Positions 51,120-61,500 of a stretch of DNA of 64,000 nt are shown piece by piece; within the stretch, counting starts at the first letter, position 1, and every line of letters starts with the position of its first letter. A model generated the notes under the pieces. The model ran no database searches, was not told the DNA's origin, and saw nothing but the letters and a program-made list of their open reading frames with translations. Source of the stretch: Euclidia mi (lineage: Eukaryota > Arthropoda > Insecta > Lepidoptera > Erebidae). The position numbers and the translations under genes are program-made. The stretch covers positions 95,990,729-96,054,728 of the forward strand of contig OX123183.2 of NCBI GenBank assembly GCA_944739405.2, read 5' to 3'.

Positions 51120-51357
51120 CATACACACATCACCATCTAGTCCCAAGCTAAGCAGAGCTTGTGTTATGGGTACTAGATAATGGATAAACATAGATATATA
51201 CTTTTTTTTGTAAATACATACATATTATACATAGAAACACCCAGACCAAGACAAACATCCATGTTCATGCACACAAATGTTTGACTTGAGCGGGAATCGA
51301 ACCCGCGACCTTCGGCGTAGCAGTCGCTTACACTCCCGCTGCGCCAACCGGTCGTGA
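51120..51357 (-). mobile_element. SINE family C
   Basis: Minus strand: ACGACCGGTTGGCGCAGCGG (A-box type), GTCGCGGGTTCGATTCCCGC (B box), body GTTTGTCTTGGTCTGGGTGT, CTAGTACCCATAACACAAGC and AGCTTGGGACTAGATGGTGA, ending in (ATT)n. The tRNA-like head lacks a closing acceptor stem. Confidence 0.88.
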
Positions 51358-51729
51358 AATAGATAGCGTTGTGCAGTTACGTCATTTTTTTAATCGAGGT
51401 GTTAAGATTTTTTGCGGATTAATGACCCTCTCCAGTTATTATTTAACGTTCATCGTCAGGTAGGTTAGTTGTACGCAGTTGGTTGGATGTTGTTGGTCGT
51501 TAAATCGTTTTGGTTGCTGTATAGCACATACCATACCTAAATATTTCTAGCGGATTAAGTTTATTTGACGATTTTGGCTGTTCTTTTCTTGGAATGTATT
51601 GGATTTCATTGGATTGCATTTGCTTTGTTTCGGTTAAGTAGTTTTGGTTAAAGACTCAGCTTTGTATTCGGTATTTATTTTGTTTTCGTTTAGTTTGAGC
51701 GTAGGTTTTGTCGGTTAGACTGTTTTAAA

Positions 51730-51974
51730 ATGGCTTAAGAAAATCTGAACGTTGAGAAGTTGAAGAATGTACTGTCGTCCCTATTGTTGGTGACGGTGCA
51801 TGTTTGTTTCGTGCTCTCTCTTATTTAATGTACGGAACACAAGATAGAGCGATGGTGCGTTCAGACATTGTCACATATGTGGTTAATGACTGGAGCAAGT
51901 TTTCAATTACGACCCACGACAGGCTATTCACCCAATGGCTTGATAGTTTTAGCGCCTTATGGCAGATTAGTTAA
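51730..51974 (+). pseudogene. OTU cysteine-protease remnant
   Basis: After a damaged start (ATG GCT TAA at 51,730) and a shift near 51,775, the frame reads GDGACLFRALSYLMYGTQDR then VRSDIVTYVVNDWSKF, ending TAA at 51,972. GDGxCLFRA is the OTU catalytic block (Asp and Cys). The C-terminal His motif is missing. In invertebrates such domains occur in Helitron/Helentron and other large elements, and in host deubiquitinases without this spacing. Element origin is inferred. Confidence 0.72.
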
Positions 51975-52248
51975 GAATATTGTGTAATCACCAAGCCGAA
52001 GTCTACTGGTTGTGCATATGACTGCCAAGTCATACTTACCAAGAATGTTACCTGGGAAACGAATATTTTTAAGTTTTCACATTTTCTAAACCGTAATTAA
52101 AAGCGCGTGCGTGCTATACTCGAAATAACTACTTATCTATGGGGTCATAGGGCGTCTAAAGAACATATTGGTGGAGTAAATGCATCGATTTTGTACCTAA
52201 TTAGAAAAAATCCATACTAACTTTGAGCCTCAATATCTCCTGAACCAG

Positions 52249-52294
52249 TAATTTCCCAGGTATGGTGCCGGTAATTTCCCAGGTATGGTGCCGA
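52249..52294. repeat. Two 23-bp tandem units
   Basis: GTAATTTCCCAGGTATGGTG followed by CCG, repeated exactly. Very recent duplication. Confidence 0.85.
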
Positions 52295-52739
52295 AGTAAA
52301 AATGTTCGTAGTGATTGGTACAACATGGAATTTCAGTTTTCGTTAAGGGTTTTTTTTACATACTGTATACAACGTTACTTATTTGTATACTTAGTGTAAA
52401 CCTCTTAGGAATATATAGCACAGACAGCCGAAATCGCGGCAAAAAGCAGCTGTTCCATTCATTTTGTCAATGTCAAAGTTCAATTTTGTATGGAACAGCT
52501 GATTTCCTTTGCAACATTTTTATAAAGTTCCAGCTAAAATTTTGTTTTTAATAATGACTCAATCACCGTCTAAGAGGTTTGTACTATAAGGTTTGATTAT
52601 TAAATACTTCCTGCCAGAAAAAAATTAAATGTTGGTACGTAGGTATATGATTCTTGTGTTATAAACATCGATCACTAGTTATAAATGGTGACAGCATGGT
52701 ATTGAAAACAACATGTGACAAAACATTAAGACGTTACTT

Positions 52740-53290
52740 TTTAGGGTTCCGTACCTAAAAGGTAAAAATCGGAACCCTATTACTAAGCCTCCGCTATCTG
52801 TCTGTCAATCCGTCTGTCTGTCTGTCTGTCTGTCACCAGGCTGTATCTCATAAACCGTGATAGTTAGAAAGCACAATCACAAATTATGTATTTTGGTTGC
52901 CGCTATAACAACAAATACTAAAAATAAAAATAATGAAAATATTCAGGGGGGGTCCCATACAAAAAACGTGTTTTTTTCGTATTTTTTGCTCAAAATTACT
53001 AACTGTAACAGGTAGACGCTTTTAATTTTCACAGAATATGTAGTTGTATATTACTTTTCAAAATAAATAATTAAATTTAAAAAAATTAAATAATAAAGGG
53101 CAATACCCATACAACCCATACAATATCCCATACAACAAACGTAATTTTTAAGCAATTTGTTACTCGATCTTAATAAACAGGTAGAAACTCAAAAATAATT
53201 TAAGTATACATACAACAAACGTGATTTTCTTTTATAAATTTTGGTACGGAACCCTTCGTGCGCGAGTCCGACTCGCACTTGCCCAATTTT
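52740..53290. mobile_element. MITE-like repeat, AGGGTTCCGTACC termini
   Basis: TTAGGGTTCCGTACCTAAAA at the left, a (GTCT)n microsatellite at 52,803-52,838, GGTACGGAACCCTTCGTGCG at the right followed by GAGTCCGACTCGCACTTG. Dispersed family familiar from moth genomes. A second partial copy is at 57,512-57,775. Confidence 0.8.
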
Positions 53291-53477
53291 TCTTATTCAT
53301 TTTAGCAAACAGTACATAGCGGCGATGATGGCTATCAGTTGATTTGTAATAGTACAATAAATGAGGAGATGGATACCCCAGAAAAATGTCGGCTACTTTT
53401 TCAGCTCAAGTAACATCTCATTTATATTGTATATTAATATTTTCAACCGACTTCAAAACGGAGGCGGTTCACAATAG

Positions 53478-53790
53478 GGTATTTGACTAAAAAAATCGAA
53501 TTAGTCCGTCAGTTAGATTATCGAAAAATATTGGATACGTATTTTTTGTTTTATCAAATCAGTAAAAAATTACGAAGATAAACCGCATCAAAGATGGAGA
53601 AACGTCTAAGAGTGGGGGCTTGTAACGTCACTTGCCAGTAAAAAGTGTACTGGCAAGTGACGTCACACGAGTTTTCAGCGAAGTTTGTAGTCTTCATTTT
53701 TGGTTTACGTGACTAAAGAAAATATACTTGTCCAATATTTTTCGATAATCTAATTGACGGACTAATTAGATTTTTTTTGTCTAATACCCT
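53478..53790. mobile_element. Fold-back element, long imperfect palindrome
   Basis: TAGGGTATTTGACTAAAAAA and TTAGTCCGTCAGTTAGATTA at the left match the complement of 53,725-53,791. The centre is a perfect 16-bp pair, 53,625-53,640 (ACGTCACTTGCCAGTA) and 53,648-53,663. Confidence 0.85.
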
Positions 53791-53804
53791 ATTCAGTTGT
53801 ATTA

Positions 53805-54215
53805 AAAGCAGCGATATTAAAGGCAGCGATAGCCGAGTGGAGGCAGCGATAGCCGAGTGGATATACCAACAGACTGCCATGCAGAGGGTATCGGGTTCGA
53901 ATCCACGGCGCGCACCAATGACTTTTCGGAGTTATGTGCGTATTGAATTGTTAATCATCGCTTGTCCCGTGCCTCGGAGAGCACTTTAAGCCGTCGGTCC
54001 CGGTTGTCATGAAGATCTTTGACAGTCGTTATAGGGCGTCAGTACCTTCTAAATAAACTGACACTAGTCTAAACCATGAAATATCGCTATCCCTTCGGGT
54101 TGCGGAGGTCAGACAGGCAGTCGCTCTGTGGAAAAGCTAATATTCAGCCAAATCCGGTTAGACTAGGAAGCGGACCCTAGATTGAAACTGGGATAACGCT
54201 AAGAGAAAGAAGAAG
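53805..54215 (+). mobile_element. SINE family B, full length, with duplicated A box
   Basis: Flanked by ACCCTATTCAGTTGTATTA at 53,786 and its one-mismatch copy at 54,216. The head GGCAGCGATAGCCGAGTGG occurs twice in tandem, with a third damaged piece before it. B box GGGTTCGAATCC, body GGTTGTCATGAAGATCTTTG and AACCATGAAATATCGCTATC, then AGAAAGAAGAAG. Other copies: 17,339 and 62,352 (minus). Confidence 0.9.
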
Positions 54216-54728
54216 ACCCTATTCAGCTGTATTATTTTTTCATATTTTTTAATGTTTGTTACCTCACTAATGCATCATTTATGGACCGATTTGGATTTAT
54301 TTTTATTTCATAGGATTTAATGATATTACTTCCAGCTTGGTCTCATAGAAAGTTTTCCGAAATCGGTTCTGTATTTTGGATTTTATAACAGAATAACTAG
54401 AATTAGTATTTATTGTAATCTAAGTAGGTAAATGAGATTGCATGTTTCTACGACTGTTTGAAGTCGGCTTTTTTTTAACAACAGCAATGGAATCTACCTG
54501 GAATTATTACATTCAAACATCAAAATACGTTAGCCAAAATAATTCTGTATTACGATCATAGAATTTATTGGTCAAAGTATCAATTTGTTTTGTCTCCGTG
54601 AGTTCACTGCAAGGTAGATTTTGTTGGGCTACACAGACGCACACATTGACACCTCGATCGCGTTGCCCGCGCGCTTGGCGTAAAATACCTATTCACGCAG
54701 TCCGTGAATTTTGGAACGGCCTCTTAAT

Positions 54729-55554
54729 GCTCTAAGTGTGTAGACGTCACTAGTGTAGTCTGTCGCAGACTCGCAGTACCGAACTACCGACAGTGCAGTT
54801 AAAAAAAAAAAACAGTTAAAACCACTTCAATGTTATGGCTGTAATCAAGCGTTAACCTCGCTACCTGGTCCTTGCGCTTCATATAGTGGAAAGCAAAATC
54901 GTATTTTCTTTGTCCTTTTGAAGACATTCTGCAAAGATGCTTAGAAGAGTAACATTACATCAAAATCTGGTTCATTTCGAATGTGGATCATACCTCAAAC
55001 GTCATTGCGGCTAGGATTATTATTTAACTGTAATTAACACATCAAAAAATTAAGATTGATTATTGGTTAACTCTGTATTTAGGTACCTACTGCTTTTCAA
55101 TGGCTCAAAATGTATTCACAGAATATTTTACTTTGTTATCATAAGCGAGAAAAAGTAATTTTAATAGCCGTATACAATATCGAAATAGTGGTTATTGTTT
55201 TTGAAACGCATGCGTACAACTTATTTATATACACACGGCAAGGAACTGTATCGAGTTCGAGAGTACGATATTGATTTTTACGTTTCGATATCGACATACG
55301 ACTTGCAACTGGTTTTGGTACATCCTTATTAAGTGATAGTTGATCATGGCCGCGGCGCAGGCCGATTAAAAATATTCATTCGTGATTGTTGCTCATGTCA
55401 ATTGTCAATACTGTGTACACAGTTCACCGTTTAGAAGATAAATTGAAATCAATAAAATTATTAGGTGTTTGATTCACCTGAAGTGTTCTAATCCGAAATA
55501 CATAGTGCATTCGTATTTATTAATAATTTACAGTGCTAAAAAAATAGTAGAAGG
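54729..55554 (+). promoter_or_regulatory. AGO2: AGO2 5' flank and 5' UTR region (limits unknown)
   Basis: Between the last repeat and the AGO2 ATG. A T/A-poor start region near 55,370 (GATCATGGCCGCGGCGCAGG) and GCAATG-free leader lead to GTAGAAGG before the ATG. A transcription start cannot be placed; no clear TATA box was found. Confidence 0.35.
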
Positions 55555-55564
55555 ATGCCTAAGG
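55555..55564 (+). CDS. AGO2: AGO2 coding exon 1 (10 coding nt)
   Basis: ATG CCT AAG G then GTAAGT. The first base of Gly4 is here and the rest lies 5.8 kb downstream. ATG context is GTAGAAGG-ATG. Confidence 0.85.
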
Positions 55565-58500
55565 GTAAGTAATTTATTATTTATTATTTACGTATGTAGT
55601 AGCCCTCTTGTTGGAATAAGCATATGCGGTGTACAAACTCAGATTTAATAAACGCCGAATACAAGAGAAATAGCCATTTTTGGTTCCAAATTTTTCTATT
55701 CTAATGGTGTGTAGTGAAAAGCTATCCAGCGCTGATCATGTAATTTTCTTCAACATGATGCAATTACCAAAGGAAACAATATTTTACGCGCATACTAACT
55801 TGTTTAAGTACCATAGTACCTTGTGCAGTTCTTTTACATTGAGGGGAATGGTCTATTGTTATCAAAACACTGATAAATTTATTACATATGCTCTGGATCT
55901 TATACTTTAGAAATGCATCAGTAAGTACATAATACATACTTAATATAAAAAATTTCGAAACAATTATCACATTTGGAAACGAATATCATTTTTTACAGAC
56001 TAGCTTAGTACCTAAATAATGAAATCTGTAATTTGAAACATTTAGTATAAGTATGGTCCTTATTTTCTTTCATCTTATCTCAAAATATTGGTTATTATTA
56101 TTGCCCAAATGACATCATACTCCAATATGTGGATAAAATATGATTAATGTTGCAAATATGTTTGTAAAACTGAAAATATATTAGGGTCCATTCTATGCAT
56201 TGCCTGAGTCTACAATAGATGGAAGATGCAGATATCACTGTTATGCCTACTAGAAACCTTCAGTATTCTAAGCATTAGGTGGAAAGAACACAGTACAAAG
56301 GAACGGCAAAATTGCCCACTATCTTAAAATATTTAGTTGATATTTTAAGTTAGAACATAACAGTTTTGTCTTGCAGGAAATTATAAACTTCATTTGTTGT
56401 ATATTTGTTTTATTTACAAGCTATGAGAAAATATTTTTCATAGTTTGTTTTAGACTTATAATGAAAATACTAAAAAAATAAACAAATTATGCTTAGCACA
56501 TTCTTATTTTCATTTCCAAGATTCAGACCTGTGACGGACTAAAGGTTACATTGTACGATACAGATTGTAAGTTTCTAATTTTGTTGTTAGTATCTGTATA
56601 ACATTATTTTAAATATAATATACTAATTACATTTTAGGTCTTATGTTATCCATATTTTGGGCTTACATCGCTTTTAGTTTTAACTGTTACAGATTATAAA
56701 AATTATACAGAGTATATTACAAATTCATAAAGTAATTTTAGTAAATGTAAATTGTATAATGTTAGTTGTAACTTATAGCAAAAGTATTTGATACAAGTAA
56801 CAACTAACATTATACAATATACAGTACAATGCAGCATCAATATAATGAATTCAGAGGGGATTAAAAAAACTGATATACTAATTAATTATGTACTATGTTG
56901 GTTGTTATTGAAAGGGGTTAGGGTGGACTATGATTAGTTTCAGAGCAAAAATAACAATTACGAAAGAACTAGCTGCGACTGCAGATGCTCAAGATAGGAT
57001 TAATTATTATGATGTTGTTTGGATAAATATTCTGGTAATGTAAAGGTATATTTTGCATTAGCTCTTAAGGTAGCTGATTGAAGATTTTGGGAATTATGTA
57101 GTTAATTGGGGAAATATAAAAGTATAATAAGCAGCAATAGAACAATATTACTGCTTATTATAATGTTACATTATATTTACCAATATTATAAAAGCTTAAA
57201 TTATGCATAGAATGTAACTTACCTACCTGTCACTTTTAGTGTGAAAAAAACTAGGGGATTGCCCTAATATATACTTGTATGGTTTGGGGAAATCCTACAG
57301 ATTTTAAGCCAATGAACACGAGTATTATAACTTGGGATGTGTGTTACATGTATTTTTTATTTATATACAACAACAATATATTACTATTCTTATCATAAAA
57401 TAATTTCCCCCGCGGCACAGGATTTAGTCCTAAGGTCCTGCCTTAGGACTAAATCCTGTGTTGAAAGAGTTGACTTTAAAAAAAAAATAAAAATAATGTG
57501 CTTAATCGGATTTAGGGTTCCATACTTAATAAGAAAAAAAAGTTAATATGGATACTTCCTGTTGACCTAGAACTATGGACTTGGCAAGTAACACACTTAA
57601 CAATTGGCCAAAATTCAAAATTGATGCTATTAGTTCAAGTGAGGTATCATAAGGGCTTGATAGCCTTGATATGCACATTTCAAAACATATTTTATTTTTT
57701 ATGATGCATTTACAATTCTCTCTTAATTTGTACAGAACCCTCATTGGGCGAGCCTAACTCGCACTTGTCTGGTAATTTGAAACTAAGTGCTAAGACGCCG
57801 TCTAGACTTATGTACATATGACGTCAAATTGCAAAATAAAAAGCAGCCGTTTCATGATAATTATGTATGTTGAAAGGAAAGTTCAGTTTTTTTAGGAACA
57901 GTAGATTTATTTTAACAATTTCGTCAATGCACATAGAAAAGCTAGTTATCATCATCATCATCCTAGCGCTGTCCCGGTTGCGCTCCAAAACCCACGCCTT
58001 GGAGCCCGGGGTCCGCTTTCAGGCTATGTCTCCTCCACTTCGCACGGTCTTCAGCATCCCTGGTGGTTAGTTGGTTGGCACGCATATCATCCCTTACGAC
58101 GTCAAGCCAGCATTTCTTTGGCCTTCCCCGTTTACCGGGGCCCGGTGGAGGTAGCATGGCAAGACATTTGTTACCCACTTAAGATGCCGGTTGACGTAAG
58201 ACGTGGCCATACCAGCGTAGACGACACTCTTGCAGTTTGTCAGCAATGTCACGGACATGAAGGCTACCCCGGATGCGGGAGTTCCTAATGCGGTCCTTCC
58301 GCGTGACACCACACATCCAGCGCAGCATGTTCATCTCCGTGACACGCAGACTCTGTTTGTGTCGCTCAAGTACAGGCCACGTCTCACTGCCATCTAACAG
58401 GACAGGTCTAATGATGGATTTATAGACCTGTCCTTTGAGCTTAACCGGCATTTTGGGGTCACAAATGACACCGCTCACCTCACGCCATTTGGCCCAGGCT

Positions 58501-61500
58501 GCCGAAATGCGTGCCTTGACGTCGCAATCGATGTCACCAGACGCGTGCAGTACTGATCCCAGGTACTTGACCAGGTCCTTTCGCTGGGCAATGTCTCCGC
58601 CTATACGAATTGACGCGGGATCAGTACTGTTGCAGGCCAAGTACTCGGTCTTCGCCACGATTATTTTCAGACCGCCGTTCTCAAGCGACTCCTTCCACGC
58701 ATTCACACGCCGCACCAAGCGTCCCCTGTCCGCATCCGCCAGCGCGATATCATCAGCATACATGAGCAGCCACGGGGGCTGCTCATGTGAGTCTCTGATG
58801 CTGTCCGACAGTACGTCTAATATGACACTGAATAGGTACGGACTAAGGACGGAACCCTGGTGGACCCCGACGACGATGGGAAAGGTTCTTGTGTCGCCAA
58901 CAGCAGTCCGAACTACGGAATCGGAATTAGAGTACATGTCTCGGATGATGTCAATATATGCTTCTGGTTCACCTTTGGATCTTAGCGCCCACCAGATCAT
59001 CTGTCTCGGCACACAGTCGAAGGCCTTCTGCATGTCTAGAAACAGAAGATGCAGAGGCGTGTTCTTCGACCTGTACCGCTCCATGACGATCCTGAGGGCG
59101 AAACTTGGGTCCATGGTGCCATGACCAGGGCGAAACCAATATTGACACTCCGAGACTGTGGTCTCCTGTCGGATCCGGGAGTCGATGATTCGCTCAAAGA
59201 GCTTAAGGGTATGAGACATCACCTTATTACCGCGATAGCTACTGCACTCCTGTACCGATCCCTTGCCTTTGAAGACTGGAGTGATGATACTCAGTCTCCA
59301 TTGGTTCGGGGTTTTTCCGGTTAGGAGTATGCGGTTAAATAGATTAGTAAGGGTGCCCACACCCCGCAGGCCCATTGCCTTCCAGGCCTCAATGGGGACT
59401 CCATCAGTGCCGACAGCTGTCCGATTCTTCATGTGGCGAAGGGCCCTCTGGACTTCTTCAGGCGTTACCAGCGGCACTAGTCCTTGGTTCGGAGGGAGTT
59501 CCGGTGGCTGCACCTCTTTATGCTGCTTGTTAAGCAGCTCGTGGAAGTACGTGCGCCATCTCTCCTTCACCGCGCTTGACGCGCATAATAGGTTGCCCTC
59601 AGGGTCTTTAACACAGCGACACTTAGTAATGTCCTGTGCCGCTTTGACCCTGGAGCGTGCCAACTTGTATAAGAGCTTCTGCCCCTCAGACGATTCCAGC
59701 TTGGTATAAAGCGGTTCCAAGTGGTCTCGTCTGGCTCTGGCTACAGCCCTCTTAGTGGCACGTTTGGCAGCCCTGTATGCGTCGCGGTCTTCAGGAGATT
59801 TGGACGCTTGCCATGCTTTAAAGAGGGCTTTCTTCACCCTTGTCTCCCTCTGGACTGTGTCGTTCCAACACCAAGTCTCCTTGTCACACTTGCGTCCGCC
59901 CTTAGACATGCCCAGCACTGCCTTTGCCGCTCCAGTAATGACCGCCTGGATTCTATTCCACTGGCTCTGAGTTGGTTCGCCTTCAGTAGCAGCGCACTTG
60001 TCACCGATAGCTGAGGCGAACTCCAGGGATTTGGCATCCTTGAGCAGCCACCACCGAATTTGACGTTGACAGCGGTCGGTGTGCTTGCCTTTGGGCTTCA
60101 CGCGGAGGTCCATGACAAGGAGACGGTGTTGTGCCGTGAGACTCACCGGGTATGACCTTGCAGTTGGCTACTTTGCTGATATGGTGTCTCCTGGTAAGTA
60201 GGAAATCAATCTGGGTCGCGTGCCTCCCGCTCTTGTAGGTGACAAGGTGTTCGGCTTTCTTTTTGAAGTACGTGTTCACAATGGCAAGGTCGGCAGCCGC
60301 ACAAGTTCGGAGGATACACTCCCCTCCCTCATTACGGCCACCGTAGCCAAAGCCACCGTGAACACGCTCAAATTCCTCACACCCCTCACCCACATGACCG
60401 TTCAGATCACCACCCAGAATGATTCCCTGTGAGAGCGGGATTTCACGAAGAATTTCGCCGAGTTGATCCCAGAACGACATCTTGACGGCGTCGCTGCAAC
60501 CTGCCTGTGGTGCATAGGCGCTTATCAAATGGGTCACAACCCCTTCAATAAGCACCACAGCCATAAGCCGGTCGCTGTAACGCTTCACCTCCAAGATCCC
60601 GTCCTGAAACTCCTCGGCGAGCACAACCGCTACCCCGCTCTCCCCGCCAGTTCCACCCGTGTAGATCAGCTTGTAGCCACTCCCAATGGACCGGGATCTG
60701 CTGCCTTTCCACCGAGTCTCCTGCAGGAACGCTACGGCCACCCTCCGCCTGGAGAGTACATCGGCCAGCTCTCTCACGCGTCCGGTTAGCGTACCAATGT
60801 TCCAAGATGCGAAGCGGATCTTCTGAGTTGGGGCTAACTGCTTTGGCCGTGTCCACCCCCGACACGGTAGCCCTTGCCCACTTGCCACAAGAGTCGGGCG
60901 AGGCTCCTGCGCACCGTTTTGCGGCGGTGGCCTACCCGAAATACTGTTACCAATCCTGTTGCTTTCTATTCCATTTGATTTGGCTGTTTTGCCATAGAAA
61001 AGCTAGTTACGTTAAGTAAAAATGCTTACTGACTTAATACTGCTTTTGACTGTAACTTAGAGAGCAAGTTAATGCCTAAAATTCTTAATATGCTTGTTTA
61101 GACATAAAAAAATGTAATGGTAAGGAAAAGTATAAGTTATATTTACTTAGTTTGGATACTTTATAGCAATAGTTAATCACCATGAATACTATAGTTTCAA
61201 TAAAAATATGGTTATGCCTAATGTTCTTTCTAGATCTCATAAAATGCGGTTTATGATTTTGCAGAAATATCTAGTCAAATATATAGCTTTAAAGCTTGCG
61301 TTTAATCATTAATAGGCAGAACATTGTTGGAAATTCATTAATGTTTATAACTATGCTTGCTGTTATAGGAAAAAAGAAGGGGCAGAAATCCGAGCCTCCT
61401 CCAAGAGAGGAGCCTCCTCAAGTATCAGAAGAAATGGAAGTAGAGGAAGAAGATGGTTTAGGTCTCGGTCTTGGAAAACGCAAGCCAAGGAAAGAAAAGA

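Larger units (their letters stand above)
53449..54480. mobile_element. CGACTTCAAA-type repeat with fold-back and SINE inside
   Basis: Outer ends AACCGACTTCAAAACGGAGG (53,449) and GTTTGAAGTCGGC (54,459). Inside are a fold-back (53,478-53,790) and a SINE (53,805-54,215) with its own duplication. Original text resumes at 54,235 with TTTCATATTTTTTAATG. Confidence 0.75.
57949..60992 (-). mobile_element. RTE LINE, near full length, in AGO2 intron 1
   Basis: Flanked by an exact 17-bp duplication CATAGAAAAGCTAGTTA (57,932-57,948; 60,993-61,009). It carries endonuclease and RT in adjoining frames and ends in a (GAT)n tail. Opposite orientation to AGO2, spliced out with intron 1. Only two or three frame breaks, so relatively young. 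Confidence 0.93.

Noticed and set aside
51290..51357. tRNA gene on the minus strand
   Set aside because: Same reasoning: tRNA-like head of a SINE with an (ATT)n end, no closing stem.
58435..60014. Plus-strand ORFs opposite the RTE LINE
   Set aside because: Antisense shadows of a GC-rich LINE coding region, with no domain and no promoter evidence.
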